Positions 52,388 to 61,853 of a stretch of 64,000 nt of DNA are shown piece by piece. A program made the translations under genes and the position numbers. Source of the stretch: Pseudomonadota bacterium. GTDB taxonomy: Bacteria; Pseudomonadota; Alphaproteobacteria; Rhizobiales; Rhizobiaceae. Numbering within the stretch: position 1 is the stretch's first letter; the number at the start of each line of letters is the position of its first letter. The stretch is taken from the NCBI GenBank assembly GCA_023390055.1, contig JAEWDP010000166.1:18942-82941 (forward strand). The letters run 5' to 3'. The notes beneath the pieces were generated by a model that searched no databases, was not told the origin of the DNA, and saw only the letters and a list, made by a program, of their open reading frames with translations.

Positions 52388-52425
52388 CACGAAGGGCACC
52401 GCGTTGTCACGCGATGCCCTTCGTG
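52388..52425 (-). terminator. Hairpin between tsf and pyrH
   Basis: CACGAAGGGCA (52388-52398) pairs with TGCCCTTCGTG (52415-52425), with CGCG/CGCG extending the inner stem. No T run follows on the minus strand, so it may be a processing or partial-termination site rather than a full terminator. Confidence 0.55.
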
Positions 52426-52451
52426 CTTTTATCGGAATAGCCTGAAAGACA

Positions 52452-53378
52452 TCAGCCCTTGGCTGCTGCAGCGACTTCCGCCGCAAAATCGGTTTCTTCC
52501 TTGTCGACGCCTTCGCCAAGCAGAAGGCGCGCAATACCGGTCACCTCGATCGGTGCACCGACTTCCTTTTCGGCTTCCTTGATCGCCGCGCCAACTGTCA
52601 GCTCGGGATTGATCACGAAAGCCTGCGAAAGCAGGGCGACTTCTTCGAAGAACTTGCGCATGCGTCCATCGACCATCTTCTCGATGATATTGTCAGGCTT
52701 GCCGGAAGCGCGCGACTGTTCGATGAAGACATTGCGTTCACGTTCGGCGACGGATGCATCGACTTCCTCGGCACGAATGGCCAGTGGAGCTGTTGCCGCG
52801 ACATGCATGGCAACCTGACGGCCGATCGCGTTCAGGGCATCCTTGTTGCCCGTCGACTTCAGGGCCACGAGAACACCAAGTTTACCAAGACGGTCTGCAA
52901 CCCCATTGTGGATATAGGTCGCAACAACACCATCGTCCACTGACAAGAGCGCGGAGCGGCGAAGGCTCATGTTCTCGCCGATCGTGGCGATTGCATCCTT
53001 GACTGTGTCTGACACCGACTTGCCCGACTGCGGATAGGTGGCAGCGCCGATTGCATCGACCGAACCGTCGGTGGACAGGGCAACGTCGGCAACACCGCGT
53101 ACCAGCCCCTGAAAAGCGTCGTTGCGCGCAACGAAGTCTGTTTCGGAGTTGATTTCAACGACGACAGCCTTGGTGCCAGCACTTGCAATGCCGACCAGAC
53201 CTTCAGCGGCAGTGCGACCCGACTTCTTGTCAGCCTTGGCAATACCCTTTGCGCGCAGCCAGTCGATGGCCGCTTCCATGTCGCCATTGTTTTCGGCCAG
53301 AGCCTTCTTGCAATCCATCATGCCTGCGCCCGTCTTGTCGCGCAGCTCCTTCACCATTGCGGCTGTGATTTCGGTCAT
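52452..53378 (-). CDS. tsf: Elongation factor Ts
   Basis: A 308-residue nucleotide-exchange factor for EF-Tu. The N-terminal UBA-like domain carries [16 protein letters not shown], the core has [13 protein letters not shown], and the C-terminus shows the GEGVDKEE stretch. It follows rpsB by 165 bp, the universal rpsB-tsf order. Confidence 0.97.
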   Translation of the reverse strand: MTEITAAMVKELRDKTGAGMMDCKKALAENNGDMEAAIDWLRAKGIAKADKKSGRTAAEGLVGIASAGTKAVVVEINSETDFVARNDAFQGLVRGVADVALSTDGSVDAIGAATYPQSGKSVSDTVKDAIATIGENMSLRRSALLSVDDGVVATYIHNGVADRLGKLGVLVALKSTGNKDALNAIGRQVAMHVAATAPLAIRAEEVDASVAERERNVFIEQSRASGKPDNIIEKMVDGRMRKFFEEVALLSQAFVINPELTVGAAIKEAEKEVGAPIEVTGIARLLLGEGVDKEETDFAAEVAAAAKG

Positions 53379-53515
53379 AGTGTGCCTCTTGTTTCAAGAT
53401 CTCCTTCACCGGAAAACCATCGGCGAAGGCAGCGTTGGGAACAAATGTACCCGGAAGTATGACGGGGTCATGAAACCCCTCGATCGGGGAGAATGAGCTC
53501 AACCCGCGGGAAAAG

Positions 53516-53535
53516 AGGCGGCGCACGCGCCGCCT
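53516..53535 (-). terminator. Terminator/attenuator between rpsB and tsf
   Basis: AGGCGGCGC (53516-53524) and GCGCCGCCT (53527-53535) form a perfect 9-bp GC stem 8 bp past the rpsB stop, followed on the minus strand by CTTTTCC. Likely partial termination that sets rpsB/tsf ratios. Confidence 0.55.
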
Positions 53536-53543
53536 AGTTCTGA

Positions 53544-54335
53544 TCAGGCTTCTGCCGGGGCCTCGGCCGGGGCTTCTGCTTCGCCTTCAAGTGCAGGCTC
53601 GATTGGTGCCTCTGCCGAAGCACCAAGATCGCGACCGGATGCGCCCTGCTGGCGGGCAATTCCGTCAATGGCAGCACGGGCAATCAGGTCACAATAGAGA
53701 GCGATTGCACGGGAAGCATCGTCATTGCCGGGGATCGGGTAATCGATCAGGTCTGGATCGCAGTTGGAATCTATGATAGCAACGACCGGGATTCCAAGGC
53801 GCTTTGCCTCGTCGATGGCGATCTTTTCCTTGTTCGTGTCGATGATGAACATGAGGTCGGGAGTGCCACCCATATCTCTAATCCCACCTAGCGCTTTTTC
53901 GAGTTTTTCACGCTCGCGCTCGAGGTTCAGACGCTCCTTCTTGGAGTATCCAGAGCCTTCCCTGGCAAGGATTTCATCGACCTTACGCAGCCGCTGAATC
54001 GAGTTCGAAATGGTCTTCCAGTTCGTCATCATGCCGCCAAGCCAACGCGAGTTGACATAGTACTGGGCCGAACGCTTTGCCGAATCGGCGATCAGTTCGG
54101 ATGCCTGGCGCTTGGTGCCGACGAACAGGACGCGGCCGCCACGGGCGACGGTGTCCGAAATGACCTGCAGCGCACGTGACAGCATCGGTACGGTCTGTGC
54201 AAGATCAATGATGTGAATATTGTTGCGGTCGCCAAAGATGTATGGCTTCATCTTCGGGTTCCAGCGGTGTGTCTGGTGGCCGAAGTGAACACCAGCTTCC
54301 AGAAGCTGGCGCATGCTGAAATCAGGCAATGCCAT
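53544..54335 (-). CDS. rpsB: 30S ribosomal protein S2
   Basis: A 263-residue ribosomal protein with the canonical start [30 protein letters not shown], and GVPPSL-like [14 protein letters not shown]. An Ala/Glu/Pro-rich tail after residue ~230 is common in alphaproteobacteria. ATG 54335 has a strong AAGGAG ahead; the frame open to 54500 covers the structured leader and is not translated. Confidence 0.97.
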   Translation of the reverse strand: MALPDFSMRQLLEAGVHFGHQTHRWNPKMKPYIFGDRNNIHIIDLAQTVPMLSRALQVISDTVARGGRVLFVGTKRQASELIADSAKRSAQYYVNSRWLGGMMTNWKTISNSIQRLRKVDEILAREGSGYSKKERLNLEREREKLEKALGGIRDMGGTPDLMFIIDTNKEKIAIDEAKRLGIPVVAIIDSNCDPDLIDYPIPGNDDASRAIALYCDLIARAAIDGIARQQGASGRDLGASAEAPIEPALEGEAEAPAEAPAEA

Positions 54336-54443
54336 GCCGTTTTCTCCTTTTCCGGTTGAACCCCCGCGAGGCGAACAGCAGCCTTTCAAGACTGCCACCG
54401 GCGGAACGGACCGGATTTCTCCCGGACAATCCCATGCCTCGCG
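54336..54443 (-). promoter_or_regulatory. Structured 5' leader of rpsB
   Basis: On the minus strand GCGAGGC-type arms pair over 8 bp (54443-54436 with 54372-54365), closing a loop of about 63 nt that holds a 6-bp hairpin with a TGAA loop (54393-54378). The base of the structure ends about 29 nt before the rpsB start. rpsB leaders commonly bind S2 for autoregulation; that role here is inference. Confidence 0.55.
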
Positions 54444-54595
54444 TGTGGAATGGTGCTGCGCATACAGCTGATCATCTGAAAAGGCAAGTGTGTGCGGCAA
54501 AATAACGAGACATCACAGGCAATGTTGTCCGGTTGAACGATGCCGTCCAATCCCTGGCGCTTGTTGCCACGCTTTGCGCCCGACTTGAAGACAAA

Positions 54596-54643
54596 GCCAT
54601 ATGACTACAGGGCCATATATATACAGTGCCATATGAATACAGG
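54596..54643 (+). repeat. Three tandem 16-bp repeats upstream of icd
   Basis: GCCATATGACTACAGG, GCCATATATATACAGT and GCCATATGAATACAGG follow each other without a gap (54596-54611, 54612-54627, 54628-54643), then a partial GGCCATG. The array ends about 175 bp before the icd start, between divergent rpsB and icd. Confidence 0.9.
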
Positions 54644-54816
54644 GGCCATGCCATGGATCGTGGCGACGATGCAGGTCACGGCTTCATTCCTTTACCGGGA
54701 AATGACGACTTCGACTTGTTCATGGCTTTGCGTTCCCGGCCATGGATGCTATAGGCCAGCGCATTCATGACCAATCTGCCGGGAACAGATCCCTGCCAGC
54801 ATCCGAAGAGGAATCC

Positions 54817-56031
54817 ATGCAAAAGATCAAGGTAGCCAATCCGGTCGTCGATCTCGATGGCGACGAGATGACGCGTATTATCTGGCAGTTCATCAAGGAC
54901 AAGCTGATCCTGCCCTACCTCGATCTGAAGATCGAATATTACGATCTGTCGGTCCAAAAGCGTGACGAGACCGACGACCAGATCACGATCGATGCGGCCA
55001 ATGCCATCAAGAAACATGGGGTTGGCATCAAGTGCGCAACCATCACGCCGGATGAAGGTCGCGTCGAGGAATTCAGCCTGAAGAAAATGTGGAAGAGCCC
55101 GAATGGGACGATCCGCAACATCCTGGGCGGTGTCATTTTCCGCGAACCGATCATCATGAAGAACGTTCCGCGCCTGGTCCCGGGCTGGACCCAGCCGATC
55201 ATTGTCGGCCGTCACGCATATGGCGACCAGTATCGCGCCACCGACTTCCGCTTCCCCGGCAAGGGCAAGCTGACGATCAAGTTTGTCGGTGACGATGGCA
55301 AGACCATCGAGCACGACGTTTTTGACGCACCCTCCTCTGGCGTTGCCATGGCAATGTACAACCTCGATGATTCGATCCGCGATTTTGCCCGGGCATCATT
55401 CAACTACGCCCTTCAGCGCGGGGTCCCTTGCTATCTGTCCACCAAGAACACGATCCTGAAGGCCTATGACGGCCGCTTCAAGGATCTCTTCCAGGAAGTC
55501 TTCGACAGCGAATTCAAGCAACAGTACGACGCCAAGAAGATCTGGTATGAGCACCGCCTGATCGATGACATGGTGGCAGCATCCCTGAAATGGTCGGGTG
55601 GCTACGTCTGGGCCTGCAAGAACTATGATGGCGACGTGCAATCCGACATCGTGGCACAGGGCTTCGGGTCGCTTGGCCTGATGACTTCGGTCCTCATGAC
55701 ACCAGATGGCAAGACCGTCGAGGCAGAGGCCGCTCACGGGACGGTCACCCGCCACTACCGCCAGCACCAGAAGGGTCAGGAGACCTCGACCAACTCGATC
55801 GCGTCTATCTTTGCATGGACGCGCGGCCTTGCCCATCGTGCAAAGCTCGATGACAATAGCGAACTTGCAAACTTCGCATCGACACTCGAGCGTGTCTGCA
55901 TCGAAACCGTCGAATCCGGCTTCATGACCAAGGATCTTGCACTTCTCATTGGTCCCGACCAGCCATGGCTCTCCACGACAGCTTTCCTCGACAAGATAGA
56001 CGAGAACCTCAAGAAGGCGATGACTGCCTGA
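54817..56031 (+). CDS. icd: NADP-dependent isocitrate dehydrogenase
   Basis: A 404-residue TCA enzyme of the eukaryote-like homodimeric type, as usual in alphaproteobacteria (about 405 residues). Motifs: [10 protein letters not shown] at the start, [13 protein letters not shown], and [14 protein letters not shown] near the C-terminus. ATG 54817 follows AGAGGAAT; the frame open from 54742 is not family sequence. A terminator follows the stop. Confidence 0.97.
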   Translation: MQKIKVANPVVDLDGDEMTRIIWQFIKDKLILPYLDLKIEYYDLSVQKRDETDDQITIDAANAIKKHGVGIKCATITPDEGRVEEFSLKKMWKSPNGTIRNILGGVIFREPIIMKNVPRLVPGWTQPIIVGRHAYGDQYRATDFRFPGKGKLTIKFVGDDGKTIEHDVFDAPSSGVAMAMYNLDDSIRDFARASFNYALQRGVPCYLSTKNTILKAYDGRFKDLFQEVFDSEFKQQYDAKKIWYEHRLIDDMVAASLKWSGGYVWACKNYDGDVQSDIVAQGFGSLGLMTSVLMTPDGKTVEAEAAHGTVTRHYRQHQKGQETSTNSIASIFAWTRGLAHRAKLDDNSELANFASTLERVCIETVESGFMTKDLALLIGPDQPWLSTTAFLDKIDENLKKAMTA

Positions 56032-56058
56032 ACCTGAAAATCGTCTTGGACGAACATC

Positions 56059-56087
56059 AACGGCGGGGATCTTTCCCCGCCGTTTTT
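56059..56087 (+). terminator. Rho-independent terminator of icd
   Basis: AACGGCGGGGA (56059-56069) and TCCCCGCCGTT (56074-56084) form an 11-bp stem with a TCTT loop, followed by TTT. Confidence 0.88.
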
Positions 56088-56247
56088 CATTTCAGCATGA
56101 CCCTGTCCGTAGTATCGCCATTTCGAGGCTACAGACTGGTTTGTCCCTGGTGCGATCGCGGCAACAGTTCGATTTTTGGTTCAGGTGAAGGTTGATCGAG
56201 CCATGATCAGTCGATAGCACGTATGGGCAAAAGCGAAGGAGTGAGCG

Positions 56248-56874
56248 ATGACGGAAGAACTGGTGCTTTACACCAACCCTATGTCGCGGGGGCGTATCGC
56301 GCGATGGATGCTGGAAGAAGTTGGTATATCCTATCGCCGGGAGATCCTGATTTTCGGTGACACGATGAAGGATCAAGATTATCGGCGTGTGAACCCGATG
56401 GGTAAGGTTCCAGCCATCGTGCATGGCGACACGATCGTTACGGAATGCGCGGCGATCTGCGCATATCTTGCCGACGCCTTTCCACAAGCCGGGCTGGCAC
56501 CGCCTCCGCGGGAACGCGGCGACTATTATCGCTGGCTGTTTTTTGCCGCAGGACCCCTCGAGGCGGCGGTCAGTAATCGTGCACTCGGTTTTGAAGTTCC
56601 CGACGATCGCCGGGCGATGATCGGCTATGGCAGTTACCAGGATACACTCGACACCTTGCAGACAGCAGTCCTTGGCAAGGAGTTCATAGCAGCCGACCAT
56701 TTCACTGCCGCCGATGTCTATGTCGCTTCCCATCTCGCATGGGGATTGCGTTTCGGATCGATCGAGGAGCGCCCCGCCTTTCGGGACTACATGGAACGCA
56801 TGGCTTCGCGGCCCGCGGCACTGCGGGCCAATGAACTGGACGATGCGGACGTAAAGACGCTGCAAACCAACTAA
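56248..56874 (+). CDS. Glutathione S-transferase family protein
   Basis: A 208-residue GST. N-terminal thioredoxin fold with YTNPMSRGRIARWMLEE and the cis-Pro glutathione site GKVPAIV followed by VTECAAICAYLAD. The C-terminal all-helical domain includes DHFTAADVYVASHL. Start ATG 56248 follows AAGGAG. It stands alone between icd and the convergent tig; substrate unknown. Confidence 0.92.
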   Translation: MTEELVLYTNPMSRGRIARWMLEEVGISYRREILIFGDTMKDQDYRRVNPMGKVPAIVHGDTIVTECAAICAYLADAFPQAGLAPPPRERGDYYRWLFFAAGPLEAAVSNRALGFEVPDDRRAMIGYGSYQDTLDTLQTAVLGKEFIAADHFTAADVYVASHLAWGLRFGSIEERPAFRDYMERMASRPAALRANELDDADVKTLQTN

Positions 56875-56943
56875 ACTGATGGGCCTCTGTCTCGACGGAT
56901 CAGGCCACAGATCATCGGGCAGGCAGCAAATTGCCGCAGTAAA

Positions 56944-56975
56944 GAAAAAGCCGGGCTTTGAAACCCGGCTTTTTC
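56944..56975. terminator. Bidirectional terminator between the GST gene and tig
   Basis: GAAAAAGCCGGG (56944-56955) pairs with CCCGGCTTTTTC (56964-56975), giving A/T runs on both sides for use in either direction. Confidence 0.88.
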
Positions 56976-56999
56976 ATCTTTATCCGTGACAGACGGCGA

Positions 57000-58490
57000 T
57001 CACTTGTCGCCTTCAGGAGCGGCCTTCTTCTTCGGCGCCGCTTTCTTCTTGGGCGCTGCAGCCTCTTCGGTTGCCGCCTTAGAGGGCTCGTCCTTGGCCG
57101 CCGCCTTCTTCTTCGGCGCGGCCTTCTTCTTCACCGGCTTTTCAGCTGCCTCGTCTTCATCGTCGGCCAGCAATTCTTCCTTCGTCACCTTCTTGTCGGT
57201 GACATTAATTTCGGAAAGCAGCTTGTCGACGACCTTCTCTTCAAAAATCGGGGCACGCAATGAAGCCGAAGCACCAGGTGTGTTGCGGAAATATTCGAGG
57301 ATTTCCTTCTGCTGACCCGGAAATTGCTGAAGTTGCGCAAACAATGCGCGCTGCATCTCGTCTTCAGTAACCTCGACACCAGCCTTTTCGCCAATCTCGG
57401 AAAGAACCAGGCCAAGGCGGACGCGACGCTCGGCAAGCTTGCGGTATTCTTCGCGCGCTTCCTCCTCCGTCGTGTCTTCTTCTTCAAATGTCTTTCCAGA
57501 CTGCGCCAGGTCGGTGTTGATCTGACGCCAGATATTTTCAAATTCGGCGTCGACCAGACCCTGCGGCGTATCGAACTGATACATTTCGTCCAACTGGTCA
57601 AGAATCTGACGCTTCACCTTCTGACGCGTCACATTGCCATACTGGCTTTCGATCTGCTCGCGAACGACTTCCTTGAGCTTGTCGAGCGATTCGATCCCCA
57701 GCTTCGACGCAAGGTCGTCATTGAGCTCGAGTTCAGCCGCAGCAGCAACATCCTTGATGGTAACGTCGAAGGTCGCTTCCTTGCCGGCAAGCTCTGCTGC
57801 CGGATAGTCTGCCGGGAAGGTCACGCTAATCGTCTTCTCATCACCGGCCTTTACGCCGATGAGCTGATCTTCGAAACCTGGAATGAACCGCCCCGAACCA
57901 AGGACCAGCTCAGCATCTTCGGCCGTGCCACCATCAAAGGCAACGCCATCGACCTTACCGAGGTAGTTCATGGTTACCCGGTCAGCGTCGGCCGCCTTGC
58001 CCTTCTTCGTTTCGTAAGTGCGGGCGCTTTCGGCAACCTTGAGGATCTGCTCGGTCACCTCGTCTTCAGCAACGTCAACGACCTCGCGCACGACCTTGAT
58101 GCCATCGGTCGGCTTTAGTTCGATCGGCGGAATGACTTCGTAAGACAGGGTGAACTCGAAATCAGCCTGCGCGTTCAGGATCTTTTCTGCTTCGGCTTCA
58201 TCCTCGGTCATGGTGATCGAGGGCTGTGTTGCCGACTTCTCACCACGCTCCGAAAGGATCGCGGTCGGACGTTCGCGCACAATCTCGTTGACGAGTTCGG
58301 CCATGATGGACTTGCCGTACATCTTCTTGAGATGTGAAACCGGCACCTTGCCCGGGCGGAAGCCGTTGATGCGCACTTTGTCCTTGGCATCGGCGAGGCG
58401 CTCGTTCATCTGCGCCTCCATGTCCTTGGCCGGAATAACAACCTTGATTTCGCGCTTCAGCCCTTCAGCGAGCGTTTCGGTAACCTGCAT
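57000..58490 (-). CDS. tig: Trigger factor
   Basis: A 496-residue ribosome-bound chaperone with peptidyl-prolyl isomerase activity. The ribosome-docking motif is in [17 protein letters not shown], the FKBP-type PPIase lies around residues 160-245 ([18 protein letters not shown]), and the C-terminal chaperone arms follow. A Lys/Ala-rich tail of ~50 residues extends past the usual end, as in other rhizobia. Full length from ATG 58490. Confidence 0.97.
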   Translation of the reverse strand: MQVTETLAEGLKREIKVVIPAKDMEAQMNERLADAKDKVRINGFRPGKVPVSHLKKMYGKSIMAELVNEIVRERPTAILSERGEKSATQPSITMTEDEAEAEKILNAQADFEFTLSYEVIPPIELKPTDGIKVVREVVDVAEDEVTEQILKVAESARTYETKKGKAADADRVTMNYLGKVDGVAFDGGTAEDAELVLGSGRFIPGFEDQLIGVKAGDEKTISVTFPADYPAAELAGKEATFDVTIKDVAAAAELELNDDLASKLGIESLDKLKEVVREQIESQYGNVTRQKVKRQILDQLDEMYQFDTPQGLVDAEFENIWRQINTDLAQSGKTFEEEDTTEEEAREEYRKLAERRVRLGLVLSEIGEKAGVEVTEDEMQRALFAQLQQFPGQQKEILEYFRNTPGASASLRAPIFEEKVVDKLLSEINVTDKKVTKEELLADDEDEAAEKPVKKKAAPKKKAAAKDEPSKAATEEAAAPKKKAAPKKKAAPEGDK

Positions 58491-58636
58491 TTTAAAACCT
58501 TCATATCGTGGCGGCGGTGCTCAGACAGCCGTTGGTTTCGATGAGCACGACGCCGGAACCTGAGTGACCGGCCGCGACTTCTGGAACGCTGATCTCTAGC
58601 CGATGCCGGCTCCCGATCCTGCTCCTTTGCGACTTC

Positions 58637-58721
<85 letters not shown>

Positions 58722-58920
58722 GCTCCAGCCGCGTCTGGCCCCCGCAAGGAGGCCTTCAGAGCGCGCGTCTCTATATCATCCGTTTTTTCTAGCGCAAAGG
58801 GAAAATAAAGTCTTTGCGACAACCAATTCACATTGCTGCACAGGGGAATGAAAAACTTGCCGCGATCAGGGTTAATCGAATATTTACTTTTTTCATATTA
58901 GATGACTCTAACTTTACGAG

Positions 58921-59086
58921 AGCGTAGCTGAAATCAGGTTCTGCTTTTCGGCTGCCTTTCGTTCAAAGCTCGGCAGTGCGCGGCTCCTCCTAATCGCGCT
59001 GCCGAAGACCGGCATCCTTCTTCGTGCAACGCCGGTTGTTAAAATAGCGCTCGTCGGCCCCTCCCCCGGCGGGCGCTATTATTTTG
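58921..59086 (+). ncRNA. Candidate trans-acting small RNA with anti-Shine-Dalgarno loops
   Basis: Three consecutive hairpins on the plus strand. The first (58971-59004) pairs CGGCA and GCGCG with CGCGC and TGCCG and presents CTCCTCCT in its loop. The second pairs ACCGGC with GCCGGT (59008-59036). The third (59043-59080) is a 15-bp stem with loop CCCCTCCC, followed by ATTTTG, so it is also the terminator. CU-rich anti-SD loops are the hallmark of the alphaproteobacterial sRNA class that includes alpha-r14 and CcsR RNAs. The 5' end is not fixed; TTGCCG-N17-ATATTT (58857-58885) is a weak promoter candidate. Confidence 0.62.
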
Positions 59087-59252
59087 TCCCGTATATGCGA
59101 CCATTTCTCATGCCTGCAGCTCGTGCAATGCACCCAGCGCATAGGTGGCATACATCTTTGGCTCTGTTACCGCTTCGCACTGCAACATATATGACGGTCA
59201 TCAGATTGGACCGGCGCCTGAGAGCCGGCGAGAGCCTAGAAGGGGTAAGACC

Positions 59253-59399
59253 ATGAACATTGCACACAAATTCAGCAACTGGCGCAAATACCGCGAAACC
59301 GTCAACGAACTCGATCGTATGTCGGACCGCGAATTGCACGACCTCGGTATCGGCCGTGGCGACATCCGTCGCGTTGCACGCACGGCCGTCGGCTTCTAA
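59253..59399 (+). CDS. DUF1127 small protein (first copy)
   Basis: A 48-residue basic protein of the DUF1127 family: NWRKYRETVNELDRMSDREL then HDLGIGRGDIRRVAR. Start ATG 59253 follows GAAGGGGTAAGA. It lies 167 bp downstream of the candidate sRNA terminator and has its own terminator. DUF1127 proteins in other alphaproteobacteria act in RNA turnover with CcsR-type sRNAs and in phosphate signalling; the role of this copy is unknown. Confidence 0.93.
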   Translation: MNIAHKFSNWRKYRETVNELDRMSDRELHDLGIGRGDIRRVARTAVGF

Positions 59400-59433
59400 T
59401 AGCCCGCCACGTTCAAAGACCCGTTCTTGAAGG

Positions 59434-59458
59434 CGCCCCGTTTTGCGGGGCGTTTTTT
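59434..59458 (+). terminator. Rho-independent terminator after the first DUF1127 gene
   Basis: CGCCCCG (59434-59440) pairs with CGGGGCG (59446-59452), followed by six T residues. Confidence 0.9.
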
Positions 59459-59643
59459 GTTCAGACTTGCTTTGTTTAGACTTGCCATGCACATGCGTGC
59501 CGTCTCCAACGCCTTATTCTTCATCAACCTCGTGCACAAATGCATGGCAGGCGCTCATATTTTGCACTGCACAATCTCGCCGATCGCGCGTATAACACAG
59601 CCATCGCCGGCAAGGACCGGTATCCACACTTGAGGAACCTAAG

Positions 59644-59787
59644 ATGAACCCGCTCCGCTTTGCCCAGAACTGGCTCAGCTACCGTCGTACAGTCAATGAG
59701 CTTGGCAACTTGTCGAACCACGCGCTCAACGATATCGGCATCACGCGCTACGATATCCGTCAGGTCGCATCCCGCTCCTTCCGCTGA
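59644..59787 (+). CDS. DUF1127 small protein (second copy)
   Basis: A 47-residue DUF1127 protein: NWLSYRRTVNELGNLSNHAL then NDIGITRYDIRQVA, ending SRSFR. It aligns along its full length with the first copy (shared W-x2-Y-R-x-T-V-N-E-L and D-I/L-G-I), so the pair is a tandem duplication. AGGAACCTAAG precedes the ATG. It is separated from copy one by a terminator, so it should have its own promoter. Confidence 0.93.
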   Translation: MNPLRFAQNWLSYRRTVNELGNLSNHALNDIGITRYDIRQVASRSFR

Positions 59788-59856
59788 TTGCCGGGTGGCG
59801 CGGACGACGACCGCGACCAGGCATCACAGAGCTGAAGACCAAGCTGTACTATCAAG

Positions 59857-59878
59857 GGCACCCGACGGGTGCCTTTTT
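59857..59878 (+). terminator. Rho-independent terminator after the second DUF1127 gene
   Basis: GGCACCC (59857-59863) pairs with GGGTGCC (59867-59873), followed by five T residues. Confidence 0.88.
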
Positions 59879-59916
59879 GATTCCTGTCCGTGAATAGTCA
59901 TGATATGAGCGCCCGC

Positions 59917-61374
59917 ATGACAGATAATACATTTTCCCCCATTCACGTTATCGGCGGCGGCCTGGCCGGATCTGAAGCCGCCTGGCAGGTCGCAGAAGCT
60001 GGTGTCCCGGTCATTCTTCACGAGATGCGTGGCGTCCGCGGTACGGACGCTCATAAGACGGATGGGCTCGCCGAACTCGTCTGTTCGAACTCCTTCCGCT
60101 CCGATGACGCCATGGCCAATGCGGTCGGCGTCATCCACGCGGAGATGCGTCTCGCAAATTCGCTGATCATGGCCTGTGCCGATCAGCACCAGGTCCCGGC
60201 TGGCAGCGCGTTGGCAGTTGACCGCGACGGCTTTTCCGCCGCCGTCACACAGGCAATCGCCGAGCACCCGTTGATCTCAGTCATCCGCGAAGAGGTCGAT
60301 GGTCTGCCCCCCAAGGCATGGGATCTCGCCATCATTGCAACGGGCCCTCTTACCTCCCCGTCGCTTGCTGCAGCAATCCAGGGAGAAACGGGAGAAGATG
60401 CGTTGGCCTTCTTCGATGCCATCGCGCCGATCATCCACCGCGACAGCATAGACATGGACGTCTGCTGGTATCAATCACGCTACGACAAGGTCGGGCCAGG
60501 CGGCACCGGTAAGGACTACATAAACTGCCCCATGGACGAGCTACAATATAACGCGTTCATCGATGCGCTCTCGGACGGTGATACCGTGGGTTTCAAGGAG
60601 TGGGAGGGAACTCCGTATTTTGATGGCTGCCTGCCGATCGAGATCATGGCGGAACGTGGTCGCGAGACCCTTCGCCACGGGCCCATGAAGCCGATGGGAC
60701 TGACCAATGCCCACAACCCGACGGTCAAGCCCTACGCCGTGGTGCAACTGCGCCAGGACAATGCGCTCGGCACGCTCTACAACATGGTCGGTTTTCAGAC
60801 GAAACTGAAATATGGAACACAAGCCGCTATCTTCCGGATGATCCCCGGGCTTGAGAATGCCGAATTTGCCAGGCTCGGCGGCCTTCATCGCAATACCTAT
60901 ATCAACTCACCAATTCTGCTCGACCGCTCACTGACACTCAAGAGCCGTCCAGGCCTGCGTTTTGCCGGTCAGATCACAGGTTGTGAAGGTTATGTGGAAA
61001 GCGCGGCCATCGGCCTTCTGGCGGGACGATTTGCGGCGGCTGACCGCAAGGGTCAGACATTATCGCCGCCACCTGCCGATACCGCCTTCGGCTCGCTCCT
61101 TGGCCATATCACAGGCGGCCATCTGATCCATGATGATGAACCGGGAAAGCGATCCTTTCAGCCTATGAACATCAATTTCGGATTGTTTCCCGAACTGGAG
61201 CCCGGGTCCATTGTCAAGCCTGAAGGCGTCAAACGCTTCCGCGGCAAGGACAAGGCAATCATGAAGAAGCAGTTGATTGCGGCCCGTGCCTTGCGGGCAT
61301 GCGCTGCCTGGCTCGACGCGGACACGGCTCAGGCCGGTTCATCGGCAATCGCGCGATCATCGGAACTCACATAG
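59917..61374 (+). CDS. trmFO: Methylenetetrahydrofolate--tRNA-(uracil-5-)-methyltransferase TrmFO
   Basis: A 485-residue flavoprotein that makes m5U54 in the tRNA T-loop using folate and FAD. FAD motif [14 protein letters not shown], then [26 protein letters not shown] with the reactive Cys, and [17 protein letters not shown] 59890 and ATG 59905 are in frame too, and no start has a strong SD; ATG 59917 is nearest to the FAD motif. Its 3' end overlaps the convergent membrane-protein gene by 46 nt. Confidence 0.94.
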   Translation: MTDNTFSPIHVIGGGLAGSEAAWQVAEAGVPVILHEMRGVRGTDAHKTDGLAELVCSNSFRSDDAMANAVGVIHAEMRLANSLIMACADQHQVPAGSALAVDRDGFSAAVTQAIAEHPLISVIREEVDGLPPKAWDLAIIATGPLTSPSLAAAIQGETGEDALAFFDAIAPIIHRDSIDMDVCWYQSRYDKVGPGGTGKDYINCPMDELQYNAFIDALSDGDTVGFKEWEGTPYFDGCLPIEIMAERGRETLRHGPMKPMGLTNAHNPTVKPYAVVQLRQDNALGTLYNMVGFQTKLKYGTQAAIFRMIPGLENAEFARLGGLHRNTYINSPILLDRSLTLKSRPGLRFAGQITGCEGYVESAAIGLLAGRFAAADRKGQTLSPPPADTAFGSLLGHITGGHLIHDDEPGKRSFQPMNINFGLFPELEPGSIVKPEGVKRFRGKDKAIMKKQLIAARALRACAAWLDADTAQAGSSAIARSSELT

Positions 61375-61799
61375 TTTCCAAGCAGCCACAACGATACTTC
61401 GGCGGCCTCGGCTTCATTCTTGAAGATGAAATTGCCGTTGTTGCGCGGCGCATCGAGAAATTCTGCAGAAAAGCCTCTCGGGTCTTCCATGCCGTGGACC
61501 CGAACCCGCCCCGGCTTGATCAGATGACAGACATAGTGCCGCATGTGACTTTGCAGGATGCCGGCCTTGCCATCATGGAGGCGCACAAACACCGCATGGG
61601 CATCTGCAGTGGCGTGCAGGTCGCGAATGGCTTCATTGGGAAAGGCGCGCCCGAACTCGACAATGGCCAAACCAAAGTCGTTCAGGCCTTCCGGCTCCCT
61701 GTCACGCCGTGCCATGCAGGTCACATAATAGGCAAAAAGGGCCACTACCACGAAGATGAGTGACCAGACGATCGCTGAGTTCACGCTTCCAGACCCCAC
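61329..61799 (-). CDS. Membrane-anchored protein of unknown function
   Basis: A 156-residue protein with one N-terminal membrane segment ([19 protein letters not shown]) and a soluble remainder without a recognised motif, ending in charged [10 protein letters not shown]. Starts are GTG codons: 61799 gives the longest frame, and GTG 61784, with GGGG 9 nt upstream, is a reasonable alternative. It lies 54 bp downstream of the phytoene-synthase-like gene and probably shares its transcript. Confidence 0.65.
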   Translation of the reverse strand: MGSGSVNSAIVWSLIFVVVALFAYYVTCMARRDREPEGLNDFGLAIVEFGRAFPNEAIRDLHATADAHAVFVRLHDGKAGILQSHMRHYVCHLIKPGRVRVHGMEDPRGFSAEFLDAPRNNGNFIFKNEAEAAEVSLWLLGNYVSSDDRAIADEPA

Positions 61800-61853
61800 A
61801 GCTTCTAATCAAACCTGTCCATAGCCGACGGGACTTGCGCCAGCATGGACACG

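Noticed and set aside
54336..54500. N-terminal extension of the S2 frame
   Set aside because: Lies over the structured leader and has no S2 sequence; the strong SD points to 54335.
59079..59492. 137-codon minus-strand frame opposite the first DUF1127 gene
   Set aside because: Covers a well-supported DUF1127 gene and its terminator on the other strand, and its protein shows no domain.
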